A stretch of DNA of 64,000 bases. It comes from Steromphala cineraria (lineage: Eukaryota; Mollusca; Gastropoda; Trochida; Trochidae). The stretch lies in contig OU744725.1 of NCBI GenBank assembly GCA_916613615.1, forward strand, positions 70,614,868-70,678,867, given 5' to 3'. Below are positions 1 to 11,155 of the stretch, piece after piece (position 1 is the stretch's first letter; every line of letters begins with the position of its first letter). The notes under the pieces are model-generated. The model saw nothing but the letters and a program-made list of their open reading frames with translations. It had not been told where the DNA came from and did not search any database. Position numbers and translations under genes: made by a program.

Positions 1-284
1 TTTGCGTTCAAATGACAAAAGTCATAAAAGCTTTCTCAGTCAATGCTGTCAATGTATACAATAGAGATAAAGGGTTAAATCTTTCTTCATCACCCAATAC
101 TTCATCCAGTCGAACACTCGTATATATCGGGTTCAGATCGACCTTGAATCAGAGCACACATTTCCTTGTTTCCACTTCTCATCCTGCTCAAAAGGTCAGT
201 GGGAAAGGCTGAGGCTGATTGATGAGGCTGACTACCAATTGAAAGGTTATTCAAATGGAAAGAGTAAGGTTAAAATGGCAATCT

Positions 285-633
285 GAAAGGGCAGTCACAC
301 GGACTTTTCTTAAAAAATCATAGTACTAGGATGCTAAATGTATTATTTAGATAGTGTCGAAAACCAGATTACACCATCCAACCATCCATTGTCAGAGCAC
401 AAATTATAAAGATTATCATAAAGTCCATTGGCGGCCATTTTTGTGTGAACAGCTTAATTCAATTTTGTGTAAGAAAATGGAAAATCGCATGGCTGAACTT
501 GACATTTTATATTTGATTTAATACTGCTTCGTTTAGTATAAATACATTCACTTTCAATTAGAACCATTTATTTTCATTCATCAGACATCACCTTATTCCC
601 CGACCCCCTAAAAACGTGCAACAGCCCCTTTAA
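285..633 (+). mobile_element. Diverged TTAAAGGGGCAGTAGCACG-family TIR element, copy A block 1
   Basis: The left end has decayed (GAAAGGGCAGTCACACGG). The interior matches the family core, including the CCATTGGCGGCC and GTGTAAGAAAATGG stretches. The right end is well kept (AAAACGTGCAACAGCCCC, then TTTAA). No coding capacity. The counterpart in copy B is at 15689-16033. Confidence 0.8.
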
Positions 634-2884
634 GGATGCGGTGTTTAACCAGCTATTCATGCAAATGTGCGTCGGGAAATTATGTTTCTTGTAAGATTAT
701 GAATTTCTATTATTTCATCATTATTTACATTATATATTACAATTTTGCTAGACTAGAAACTCGGATTATTGCATGAATAGTCTGTTCAGTCCTTTAAGTT
801 GGAATGTAAATTTGCATATAGATCTTTTGTATCATCGGTACTACAAGTTTTGCACAAATTTTACTTTTTGTAATTTTCAAATATTCATATATATATATAT
901 ATAAGAAGGACTGTACAACGTTCTGTATTGCACATTATGTAATTAAAATACATTGTTAATGACAACAGGTGATCCCGGAATGATAACAGACACACGTTAA
1001 GAATAAATACAATGTTTTGTACCTATAACATACTGCTACAGCCAGCCTAATATGAAAGCCTTTTGATATGATATCTATTTTGAACTATCGTCTTCAAAAG
1101 AGAGTCGGATGACATATTGACATTATCAAGATTATTACAAGTGTTATCCTTTTTACCTGTTGTTGTGCAACAAGTTCTGACGTATTGGCTCGACAAAATT
1201 GTCTGGAATTCTGGGATAATAGATCGTAACAAGTTCTGTACTGAGCCCAAATTTTCAATTTCAATAATTTTACCTACGGACGTGCTATTTCCGGTACAAC
1301 AATTGCTATGTTACACTATTATAATAGTTAATTTGTTAGTTAATGAGCTGGAAAGACAATCTTCAAGTATAATTATTACTCATTTAATATGGAAGTTATC
1401 TTAACAAATCATGCATCAATACATGCAAATGATCAAGGTCAAAATGTTCTCTGTAATACCATTTATCAAATAATGGGCATTGTTATCGGTGCAATAAACC
1501 AATATTGTAATCATGTTATATAATCTCTTATAACAATGCAAATTAGGTTAAAAGACGAACTACTTTCTCAAAACTCCATGCATGTCATGGGAGGCCTAAA
1601 CCAGTTACCAACCATAGATAACATCATCGGGAGTTTTCAGGGTTGTTTTTGATCGAATAAAAATTCGTAAACAAAATCCGCGAGTGTAAATTTATACGCA
1701 TTCGTATTTTAGAAATAGCATGGCTACCAAAGCATTGTCACATTGTTTTCATCGTGCTTTTACACCCAAAAATATAACAATATGCAGCTAACAATATCAG
1801 CCATCAACAATAATTTCTACCGAATGTGCTTTAATTTCGCGAATGACATGATAGACCGCCTTGACACACAGTGTGTCATTGACCCACTTGTCAATTGTTA
1901 TTTATATTTTAGTGATGAAACACATTATCAAGTATCGTAGAAACAAACGTAATAACCTCACCTTCGCAAATAACGTTTACTCTAAGGATACCGTAAATGA
2001 ACTGGCGTAATAACCATGACAATGCAGCTTTGTTGCAGTTTGAGCTGTTGTAGCGACGTGATTCGTGCAAATTGTGTGTTACAAGAAAACCAAAATGTTG
2101 GTCGTGTACGGGAAATCCGACATAAAATGTTAAAGATGCTGTATCATACTTGCAAGCGGTTCAGGATGAAATTTAGCTATTGAGAAATGAAATACATCAC
2201 TTTGTAGAACAATCTTTCGTCGAAATTTTGATATCATATTCAGATTGTTTGATAAACAATAACATACTTATTTCGACGCTTCAAGCACAATACCCCTCGT
2301 AGAAAGGGCATGTCATTTAACGAACCCGCTTTCGGCGACGTAATCATTATGCTTGTAGGATTTACACCGTGTCTCAACTACCGTAATTGCGTTCGATGGA
2401 TATAAACTTTGACAGCAATGAATACCTAATTCGGAGAAAAAGAATATAAAATCTAATTGAGCGCGACAAAGACGGTTTTCAAGCGAACATTTAGAAACCG
2501 GAAGTTGTGAAATGGTCACACTTGATTCGCCCTTATGGTGACTGCCGTTTCGGTATTTTTTTGTAAATTATCTCCTATTTGATGAATTATGGTCCGATTT
2601 TCTCAAGGTTGATCGCAAAAGTTTTCTAAAAATACAACGAATACATTAAAAATACTTTTAAAATATTGCAAGTATGATATAGCATCTTAAAAGATTATTG
2701 GCGACGTTTCTATCACTATGAAAAATCTGTTATGAAGGATTATTCTTAGACTGTTCACAACTGTTTATCGTCGACAATATGACCTTCACCTTCGTGTATT
2801 GTGAAAGGAATTACTTCGCGTCAAACATATATATAGATCTTCGTTTAAGCCCTTTTATTTCAAACTGACATTATATGATAAAGA
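634..2884. other. Noncoding part of duplication copy A
   Basis: No ORF resembling a known protein was seen; the longest open frames are under 100 codons and have no domain signature. There is an (AT)n run near 886-902 that is shorter in copy B. Sequence is shared with 16034-18280, including indels that break any frame, which argues against coding function. Confidence 0.6.
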
Positions 2885-2999
2885 AATTATTAACCTCGGG
2901 TGTTTCCGTGTCATTAATATCATATAATAGGAATGACAATATACGTATTATGCTCGCCAATATAATACATTAATGAGACGGAAACACACTCGGTAAATA
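2885..2999. repeat. Inverted repeat (about 30-bp arms) in copy A
   Basis: The left arm TAACCTCGGGTGTTTCCGTG and the right arm CGGAAACACACTCGGTAAAT are imperfect reverse complements. The loop is about 50 bp and contains ATACGTAT. The same structure is present in copy B near 18280-18396, so it predates the duplication. Confidence 0.7.
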
Positions 3000-3330
3000 A
3001 CCTTTATATCCAACAAAATAACAAGATTTCCTTTACCTAATCCAGATTGACATTCATGCATTGATTTCAGATCGACCCTGTATCAGACAGAAACACTTGT
3101 TGTTTTCAGCGCTTATTCGTCTCTTAAAGGTCAACGTAAAACCCTGAGGCTCGGTTTATGTGCGACTGACCACTTAATTGAAAGGCTATTCAGATGTAAA
3201 CAGTGGTATTCACACATCAGCTCTCCAAACACAGAGTATTAACATCTTTCCTGAGCACAATCTCCTTCTATGGGCAAACTGCAAAAAGAGCAATTGGTGC
3301 ATATATATGTTGAGCGGACATATGTTTGTT

Positions 3331-3550
3331 TTAAAGGGGCAGTAGCACGTTTTTTGATAATTTGTTAAAATTTTGACTGATAATTGTAAGTTTATGCTAA
3401 ATGTATTATTTTGACAGTGTCAAAAATCTCATTACACACACCAATCATCCATAGTCAGAGGACAAAGTATGAAGATTCACATAAAATCCATTGGCGGCCA
3501 TTTTGTGTGAATACTTTTATTTCATTTTGTGTAAGAAAACGGAATCGGAA
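3331..3550 (+). mobile_element. 5' part of TTAAAGGGGCAGTAGCACG-family element, copy A block 2
   Basis: The left terminus is intact (TTAAAGGGGCAGTAGCACGT), followed by the family interior up to about GTAAGAAAACGGAATCG. The right half and right terminus are missing. The small open frame across it (3411-3647) reads through noncoding element sequence and reappears wherever the element does, so I do not call it a gene. Confidence 0.85.
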
Positions 3551-5516
3551 TATGATGTTGTCGACCAAAAGGAGTTTTTGTTGCACTTTGTTTATTTTTA
3601 TCCTGCTTGAAGTCTTTGTCAATCAACTTCACAATCAGAATAAATAAACAAAGAACAATATGGCGAGGGACTGCTGATTGTTCTAAATGTCACTTTGTGA
3701 ATAATACATTTACGAGGAATTTATTAAGATCTAGAAATAAAGGGAACAACAAAGTAATTGAATTATCAACACCCATCGACGTGCAAGCGATATATTTACT
3801 CCTGTGTTATTTGCTTTTCTGCAGGCTCATAGAAATTATATCTATGACATATTGACACAGTGACATAAGTTGTTTTTGTCCTTAGGACACGTGCATGCAC
3901 GACATTACAATGCTTTAAAACAAAACACACACACGTCGTTCTTTTAACAAGATAATATTTTAATTTGTACATAGTGTATGATGAATCGATTTCAGCGACA
4001 CTTGGAAATATACATAAGGATACTGTGGCAAAGAAAGTGGTTTGCAATATGACTAGTTATGCAAAGTAATTGATAAAGAGTAATCTTCAAATGCGAACCT
4101 TTAAAACTAGCTTAAAGGTCATTTAAATTCTAAGACAAAGCAAAAGTATTCTATCATTGCTTATCGAAAAACACTTAAACTAATATCATCGAAACAAGGT
4201 TTGAAAATATATACTGGCCAACAAGATGTTAATGGATACATCTGCATTCATAAGTTTCACTTCAGGATTATTCCGGTAATTGTGTAAATGTCCTTTTAAC
4301 ATGTAAAAATGGTAACGTGAGTACTGATAAGATTCAATTCATATTCGCAGCATACTGCTACCTCAGTGTACTTGTATGAATCCACTAAGGTCCTACACAT
4401 TCCCGGATATCCAAAAGGCTTAAAACAGCATCGTACATACAGATGATATAACTGTGGATGACTGGCTGAAATATAACAGTGTGTGAATAGCGTTGAGAAA
4501 CAACCCGCAGCCATCCTGTTCTTTTGGCTTGGTTGATACCTTGGTATTTCCGGGACTCAAAAGGAACATATAAACTGATTTGCTGAAATAAATGAGATCT
4601 TATAATGTGGGAGTAATGGGTGGTGCTTTGGAATTCCTCCTCCTTTAAACATGTTAAAACCTCGCCTCAATAAGGAATGCTTAAAGCAAGGTTAACCAAC
4701 AAAGTTAGAACACCTGGTTAAAAGGTCAGAATCACTACATGTTGAACTACAGTATAAGGCAGATGGCTATGTTAAAGAGAACATTCCATCATCTTACCAT
4801 TAAAAGAGAATCGAAATATGCAGAATATCTTAGCAAACTTTTAAACCAAGATTGTGAGCAGTTTGGTTTTTGACCACTTGCATTTTATTCATGAGTTATC
4901 TTATGATTAACATTTTGTGTAATCGACAATTTTGGTTTATCTATGTTATTGTATCATCATATAAAAAAGAACAAGTTCTTGCAAATTATTGGTAAGATAC
5001 GTTAACAGGTTTCAATCGCTGAACAATTGCATTTAAAAGGGAACATACTGTTTCTTATTGGCGATACATAGCTTCGTTTTACTCCCTACGTAGAAATTGA
5101 ACATGTAAAGAGTCGGGGTCGCCATTACAGACAATAAATCTGGAGTGAAATTATAGATGTCAGTAGTGGCACAAACGGCGAGTATACCCTTACATACAAT
5201 GAGCATTTACATAACGTGGTGGGTATGAACCTGCTCCACGTGCGCTTTAAGTATAATATACAGGATTCAAGCGATAATATGTACATGGAAAATTATTTGC
5301 ATCATTTGCGTGAAAGGTGTTAAGTGTCTGTTGTTCATGACGATTATTCATGTTTCAAAATCTTGCAATATTAACATTATCGGATGATCCATCATTAAAA
5401 ATATCATTTCGGTGAATAAAGTGTCACATGGTCCAGCCATGAGGTTTCATTTTCCAGTATGAATATCTAGGAATCACAGCATAATGATAAGAGTTTCCAA
5501 GAAACACTTTAAAGAA
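3551..5516. other. Noncoding sequence 3' of the copy A receptor pseudogene
   Basis: No supported gene. On the minus strand this lies downstream of the receptor stop. A TTTATT (AATAAA on the minus strand) occurs near 4880, about 0.6 kb past the stop, in a CATTTTATTCATGAG context conserved in copy B. It is a candidate poly(A) signal only, because AATAAA is frequent in such AT-rich DNA. Confidence 0.5.
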
Positions 5517-7034
5517 CTAGATATCAACCTTCCCGCTTGGAGCTCTCTTGTTTCCATTTGCAACCTGCTCCATCGTAATTCTCTGTGGATCACATTCTGG
5601 TGCCTTTTTCCAGCACAATCTAGCCATTTTCCTACGACCAATCTTCAACAGTTTCCATGTTCTTTTCACAAAGTTCTTTGAACATAACGTATACACAAAA
5701 TACTTCACCGAAAAGTTCATTATGTAAGCTACGTAGAAAACCATATTCCACTTGTTGATTGCTCGGCTCCGTTTTCCGAAGAGAGTCATTGATATCCTCA
5801 TTATCATAACAGGAAGATTGCTGATCAAGGTCAGGATGACCATGGGGAACACCATCCTGGCCACGTGCACAGACCTGCTTGACTGGTTCTCCCTCGAGTA
5901 GAAGTCGGAAGCTGACGATATCCGATAGGACTCACACTTTCTGACTAGTATCAGGAACAACAGGATTATTTTTTTATTTTTTTTTTATTTTCCATATTTT
6001 GTGATACAGGCATTTACATCATTCAAAAGAAACATATAACATATAGTTTCACATATATACATTCATAGTTAATATGTACAAATTCAGAAGGTGGCCGATT
6101 TATTTTCCAAGTAGTAAATGTAATGTTGACCAATATTTAAAAAACATTTCTTCAGATTCTGTTGACAAAAATACATATCTTGACATATCATAGTAACGTC
6201 TAATTTCACGCTTTATGTATTCTAACTTGGGTATAAAACCCTTCATACTGCATCTATAAATATATTGTTTGACGAGTAAAATGATTGCATTAACAGGATT
6301 ATTGTTTTTTACAGGATTATGATCACACCGTAAGGGGTTATTGCAATAACAACTGTGTCAATCTTGCTTAGATTTTCGAAATGGATCCTTAATTCGGGCC
6401 ATGGCATACACTGCATCTGACCAAATAATTTGTCAGGCCCAAAGAAGTACACAACATACGAGTAGCAAGCTACAGCGACAACAGCCATGAAAGACATCAC
6501 CAATTTCGCTCTGAAAGGTGTACAGAGTGAGCTTTTCTTAAAAGGACAATAAACTCCAATAAATCTGTCAACTGCAAGTGCAACTAGGTACCAGATTGAT
6601 AAGAATGTAAATACGTAATTGAGGAAAGTGTTGAACTGACACAATCCGTCTTGCACAGCTATTGGAATCTTATAAAACATATGCATTTGAGTAAGGAAGA
6701 AGGTCCAGAGAAATCCTGTGTCTCTTATAGCCATTGCCGCCATATAGTGGTCAGCTGACACCTTCTTGAGACGGGACCGTGTGAACACAAGATACGAGAG
6801 TATATTTCCAATCGTACCAATGGAAAATATCACAGGATAACCATAGTACTTGAACAGAAATATATTTTCACTTAAGGGGTCCATTTGAGGGAAGCGCCTC
6901 GGTCGAAATGCATTTCTTCTGACAGATGCATTGACATCTGGCAGGAATATGTCCTCAGTTATGTTGTCATCAAGCATTCCATAGTCATAGACATCGACTT
7001 CTACTGATGTCACGGATTCAGGAACCGACGTCAT
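5517..7034 (-). pseudogene. Class A peptide-type GPCR, copy A, disrupted by LINE insertion
   Basis: The N-terminal part (7034-6309) covers the extracellular tail through TM5. The C-terminal part (5960-5517) covers TM5/ICL3 through the tail and, by eye, is identical in protein to copy B. A 351-bp insertion at 5970-6320 lies between the codons for residues 241-242 at the cytoplasmic end of TM5 and brings stop codons. In the first part I see only four replacements against copy B: N23D, I48F, V95D and T104R. The last two fall around TM2, and R104 directly precedes the conserved Asp. Such a charged residue in TM2 would be unusual in a working receptor. Transcription into a truncated five-helix product is conceivable but unsupported. 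I infer a recently dead gene. Confidence 0.9.
5970..6320 (-). mobile_element. 5'-truncated LINE (non-LTR retrotransposon) 3' end inserted in receptor copy A
   Basis: The insert is absent from copy B, so its limits are exact. It is flanked by the 10-bp duplication ACAGGATTAT (5960-5969 and 6311-6320). Read on the minus strand it ends in an A-rich tail (the T-run at 5969-5993), as expected for target-primed reverse transcription. It includes the last codons of an open frame (about 6090-6240) containing the short string EEMFFKYW before a stop. A further AACAGGATTATTG at 6292-6304, just inside the 5' junction, suggests a template jump or filler at the 5' end. The LINE clade cannot be set from so short a piece. 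Confidence 0.85.
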
Positions 7035-7115
7035 GTTTTATGTTAGATTGCAGGCGCCGTTTTAACCCTTCACAACCATCAACAAGTGTTCATTCTGTTT
7101 CACCCATCTGGTATC
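7035..7115 (-). other. 5' leader and splice acceptor of copy A receptor
   Basis: On the minus strand a pyrimidine tract and TTTCTTTCAG (about 7116-7125) precede GATACC, a canonical acceptor. The leader therefore begins at 7115 and runs about 80 nt to the ATG at 7034. The coding part itself has no intron. The same arrangement exists in copy B (22172) and, inverted, near 11075. Confidence 0.6.
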
Positions 7116-7277
7116 CTGAAAGAAAAAAAACAAACACAATGAGAATTAAATACCTAGAAATTAATAACACAAAAATAATGATATATCTACTTAGCTAGAA
7201 TCTGTCACACATAGTTTGTTTTTAGAACGTTGGGTATCAAACTACACATACACTGTACCTTACGACTTGTATTCTTT

Positions 7278-7568
7278 ATTGGAATCTTATAAAACATATG
7301 CATTTGAGTAAGGAAGAAGGTCCAGAGAAATCCTGTGTCTCTTATAGCCATTGCCGCCATATAGTGGTCAGCTGACACCTTCTTGAGACGGGACCGTGTG
7401 AATAAAGATACGAGAGTATATTTCCAATCGTACCAATGGAAAATATCACAGGATAACCATAGTACTTGAACAGAAATATATTTTCACCTAAGGGGTCCAT
7501 CTGAGGGAAGCGCCTGGGACGAAATGCATTTCGTCTGACAGATACATTGACATCTGGCATTGGAATCT
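7278..7568 (-). pseudogene. Receptor fragment (N-terminal region to TM3) between flanking direct repeats
   Basis: This repeats 6661-6943 of copy A (about residues 33-127) on the same strand. It shares copy A's substitutions in TM2 but has its own changes, and a 2-bp loss near 7400 shifts the frame after TM1. It is bounded by ATTGGAATCT at 7278-7287 and again at 7559-7568. The first copy is genuine receptor sequence, so the second marks the recipient site. No start or leader accompanies it. This is a dead fragment, probably from microhomology-driven repair or template switching. Confidence 0.9.
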
Positions 7569-8454
7569 ATTGTAGCATGGAGGCTTGAAGTACATGATAT
7601 TTCTATTATATATGGAGAGTTCCAAACTTAAAAAGTAAAACATAAATATTAAACAGACATTATATGCAAACGCAAGTTTTATTTATTTATTCATTTTAAA
7701 ATTTGATATAGCAAGATGTTATCAGGAGTCAATATTTTAAATACATTGTTCATACCATTTGGACTACAGTATGAAAATTATATGTGTCTATTTAGAAAAC
7801 ATGTATATAAAACAAATGCAATTATTCATTCAAAATTGCTTGCCGCTTGGGCTGCCAAAGCGGCGATAAACAATAACTCACTCATTATCTTTTTTTTTAA
7901 AAAGCCACATTTCATTTATGAAAACTTATGACATATCTTTCAATGTCTTACCTGTTTTTTTAACCTTAGGGGTTAACGCAACTATAATCGAAATGTGTAC
8001 TATCACTTTAATACACAACATATGACATTAAAACCTCAGTATGTGTTAACAATGGCTAAAGACTAGGAGTACATGTTGTATTGCTACACTGGAGAAGAAT
8101 AGAAGTAATCTCTCTCATTATCAATTTACATTTACAGTAATATCCATTTCAATACAAAATGTCCTTATAAAAAATTTCAGAAGCAATGACGTTATACCAA
8201 AAGTAATCATACAAACAATTGTTGTCAAATCTGTGTCGATAAACTAAAACATGAATTCCGTTTAGTTTTAATGTTACATAATTCAATATCTTGATTATTA
8301 CTTATCAACTCGAAATACTTTTATTGGTGTAGTGTGTTTACCAATATAACCCTTGTAGATTTTGAACTTTCGGTCATGTTGTGATTAAGGTTAGAAGCAT
8401 GGGAGAAATGTATTTCATTTGTGTTTAAAGTGTTGTAAGATTCATTAATTTCAT
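7569..8454. other. AT-rich spacer without recognised gene
   Basis: No protein or RNA signature seen. The open frame at 7716-7931 has no recognisable domain. Low-complexity T- and A-rich tracts are frequent. Confidence 0.5.
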
Positions 8455-8990
8455 TTCCATTACGCCATATCAGCTATCAACCACTTGTGACAGTTACTAG
8501 ATTCAACTGTCTGAAACGAAAGCCAGTATATGATGTTGCTAATGTAATTATATCTGTATTTTGATATAAATGATCAAACTGCGTGACATGCCAGTAATTG
8601 TCGAATCAAAGCTTAAGTATAAAAAAAGATAAATAAGTATTGCATGTAATCAATAATGACCTTTTCGTTGTTTAAGGAAATGTTATTCTTTAAATCCAAT
8701 TTTATCTGTTATTATATTATGTTTTACAAACAACTTCATAAACTTATTCTTTTTTTATTATTGCTAACCAAATACTGACCAGTGACAAGATATCATAGCC
8801 TTACGTTATTCATAGGCACCTGATTTTTTCCTTCCGATTGATTTAGCCTTTACTGTCTCGAAAGGTCAATTCCAGTGTCGCTGTCACTGTCACAAGCAGG
8901 AAATAAGTGTTTCATACATTGCTTGCTTCCTGTATAATACATCAGCATGTTTAATACCATTAGCCCTGACTGAGCAGCATCAGATCCGCT
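8455..8990 (+). repeat. Left arm of rearranged inverted duplication
   Basis: Segments of this stretch match, in reverse complement and in the same order, 14925-14745 (for example ATTACGCCATATCAG and CTAATGTAATTA...ATCAAACTGCG) and 12885-12640 (for example AAATACTGACCAGTGA, GTTTCATAC, and GCTTCCTGTATAATAC). The two arms therefore derive from one sequence. The right arm has been expanded by about 1.9 kb of other elements. Identity is moderate, so the event is older than the A/B duplication. Confidence 0.75.
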
Positions 8991-8999
8991 TAGTCACAA

Positions 9000-9390
9000 C
9001 GAGGCTTTGAAATTTCAGCATTGAAATCTGCATTTTAGGCTTGTCAGCGGGATATCCCAAGAACCACTTACTGTATTCTGTTCATAACTAACATATTGCA
9101 TCTTATTAGGTAGGCTCCAGGCCCAGTCGATTTTAGTGACCTTCACATTATTTTCAAGGTCACAGCGAGGCTTTGAAAGTTAAACATTCACATCTGCATT
9201 TAAGGCTTGTCAGCAGGATAGAACCGATCCCTAGATTCTATTCATAACTTAAGCAAAGCATCTTCTAGGGAAGGCAACATGTATTCATAAGGCTTATATG
9301 TTAAGAACTCTTCTCTATATTCTCTTCTTTTGCACAAGGCTTCTTATTTGGAAGATCCAGGGACCAGTCGATTTGTTTTGGTCTTAATGA
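9000..9390 (+). repeat. Degenerate tandem repeat, about 165-bp period
   Basis: CACAACGAGGCTTTGAAA near 8996 recurs as CACAGCGAGGCTTTGAAA near 9166, each followed by ATCTGCATTT...GGCTTGTCAGC. A third partial unit carries CCAGGGACCAGTCGATTT near 9356, matching CCAGGCCCAGTCGATTT of unit 1. No coding function is evident. Confidence 0.65.
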
Positions 9391-9494
9391 CATCTAGTAC
9401 CATGACAAGTGTAGACAAGTGTTTCTATGTATACATTATGCTTTTTGTTAACATCAATTTGCGGCTCGGGATCTTGTCACCTTTTTGACAAATA

Positions 9495-9930
9495 CTTGTT
9501 CTGGATTGATCTTGGTGATTTTCTTTTTAGATCACTGAATGTCAGTTATGAAATTAGTAGTTTATCAGAAGCAAAGAATCATACATTGCATTTCTAAAGG
9601 AGATTAACCGAAGCAATCACCTTTTTGAACTCATCATATAAATTATTACCCACTATCTAGATTAAAATCAGTTTTCTCAAATATCAATAGTAAAGAGCAA
9701 ACATCTTTTATGTCTGATAGATAGATTGGAGAGAACATTCTTATGATATATGACCTACTTCTACATAGAGAGTCGAACGAAATATCAGGTATGCTATTAC
9801 TTGATGATTTTGAAAAGGCATTTGACTCTGTATCATGGTCGTTCATTTTTGAAACTGTAAAATGTTTTGGATTTGATGATAGTATATCTAAATGTTTTTC
9901 TTTTTTTATATAAGATATAGTCTGATGATT
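9495..9930 (+). pseudogene. LINE reverse-transcriptase fragment (L1-like), fingers to palm
   Basis: Reading across shifted frames gives a recognisable non-LTR RT: SLNVSYE near the start, SKGD at about 9595, GENILMIYDLL at about 9730, then LLLDDFEKAFDSVSW (about 9793-9836), which is the RT palm block with the catalytic Asp region. Stops and frameshifts interrupt it. The closest general resemblance is to L1/Tx1-type RTs (FEKAFDSVSW followed by a phenylalanine-rich block). A second copy of the same family lies on the minus strand at 22450-22718 and 29318-29800. Confidence 0.85.
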
Positions 9931-10439
9931 AATTGTCACCATTGATATCCATACAATAGGACTGTCAAAATAACCATGCGTGGTCTGCGTATTGACTCAA
10001 TATTTGTGTTTCCAATATGCAGACCACCTCTTGAGTAAAAAAGCAGACCACTCGAGTTCAACTATTTTGTCAAATTACTCAATTTTATCTCATAATCCCA
10101 CAATCACGGGGTATCAAGGAAGTGCACATTGTTCTAAAATTTCCTTTTAACATATATATGACGAAAATATTGAAATTGGTCACACACTGTTACCTTTCAC
10201 TCTTTCTGTAGCGACCACACTGCCGATTTTCGATAATAGTAACATAAGAAAGACCTGTCAGTAAGTAATTAAATTTTGTGTGTGAACTATTATCCACATC
10301 AAGCATTTACCTGTAGTCTATTGCATTTAAAAAACCCTAGAAAGATTTCAAATCAATTTTGAATCTTACCTGGTCCCCTGCCTCTGCCATCTTTCCTCGC
10401 TTGGTGGTCAGCAATTTCCGGGGTACGTTACCACCCAGT

Positions 10440-10550
10440 GATGCTGTAATTAATACTTTAGACCTATATACACAAATATCAGGACTTAAGATCAATTATG
10501 AAAAATCAGAAGTTGAATGGATAGGTACCTGTAAAATAGTTGAAATCTAG
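10440..10550 (+). pseudogene. LINE reverse-transcriptase fragment, thumb-side block
   Basis: The frame reads DLYTQISGLKINYEKSEVEW followed by IG. This corresponds to the LINE block following YADD (consensus type GLKIN..KT.V.W.G). It lies in the same orientation as 9495-9930 and is probably part of the same decayed insertion, with the intervening palm and YADD region lost or replaced by unrelated sequence at 9950-10440. Confidence 0.75.
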
Positions 10551-10599
10551 ACCTGATTTAAGCCTGCGTTTGAACCCTGAACGTTTTAAGTTTATTTGC

Positions 10600-10960
10600 T
10601 TTGGGATAACAATTTGTAATTTTCCGAGTTTTTGGACTTTGTTTGAGGGAGTCGTCAAAGGGGACAACTTTTCTCAGAAACTATTTAAAATAGGTTAACC
10701 AAACTTGCTGTGTGTCTTCATTGTATCAATACCTTGATGGAGTTTGAAAATCAGAACCGCAAAATTACTTTTCACGGAGTTATTGCCTGTGTTTCGTGTT
10801 TTGGACTCTGTTGGAAGATGTCCTCAAAAGGCACAATTTTTCTCAAAAACTATTTAAGATAGAATAACAACATCTGCACTGTGTCTTTAGGGTATCAATA
10901 CCTTGATAGAGTTCAAACATGAGGTAAATGCAATTACTTATTACAGAGTTACAGCCCATT
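10600..10960 (+). repeat. Two-unit degenerate tandem repeat, about 166-bp period
   Basis: TTTTGGACTTTGTTTGAGGG...CTCAGAAACTATTTAAAATA...GTATCAATACCTTGATGGAG recurs as TTTTGGACTCTGTTGGAAG...CTCAAAAACTATTTAAGATA...GTATCAATACCTTGATAGAG. Divergence is substantial. It resembles the noncoding tandem blocks found in many molluscan intergenic regions; no protein seen. Confidence 0.7.
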
Positions 10961-11019
10961 TAGAAAAATATTGGGAGTTTTGATGAAAACTTATTTGGCG
11001 GGGGATGTTGATGACCATA

Positions 11020-11155
11020 TCTTCTTGTTAATTTCTAGGTATTACATTCTCATTAGGTTTGCTTTTTCTTTCAGGATACCAGATGGATGAAACAGAATGA
11101 ACACTTGTTGGTGTTTGTGAAGGGATAAAACGGCACCTGCAATCAAACATAAACA
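11020..11155 (+). pseudogene. Inverted relic of receptor 5' intron end, splice acceptor and leader
   Basis: The plus strand reads TTAATTTCTAGGTATTACAT, then GCTTTTTCTTTCAGGATACC, then GAACACTTGTTG and AACATAAACATAAC. This is collinear with the minus-strand upstream region of both receptor copies (22172 and 7115 acceptors), but the ATG context has become ATAAC and no receptor coding sequence follows. The acceptor is at 11074/11075. It is a remnant of a third receptor locus in opposite orientation, or a promoter-proximal fragment moved by rearrangement. Confidence 0.85.

Larger units (their letters stand above)
1..7277. repeat. Segmental duplication, copy A (left edge truncated by window)
   Basis: Direct repeat of about 15417-22334. 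The two copies stay nearly collinear: the offset is about 15415-15418 on the left and 15410 at the receptor stop, then 15059 at the receptor start. The drop of 351 matches the size of the LINE insertion in this copy. Scattered substitutions and small indels separate the copies, and identity is high by eye. Homology ends at a shared TACGACTTGTATTCTTTA, after which the copies diverge completely. The segment carries the receptor gene plus several kilobases of downstream noncoding DNA. It probably continues to the left of base 1. Confidence 0.93.

Noticed and set aside
2079..2120. Candidate receptor-linked second gene in the duplicated segment
   Set aside because: All small frames in 634-5516 are broken by non-triplet indels between copies A and B.
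3411..3647. 78-codon frame, repeated at 18829-19065 and in part at 63117-63302
   Set aside because: It coincides with the TTAAAGGGG-family element interior; shared because the element is repeated, not because it codes.
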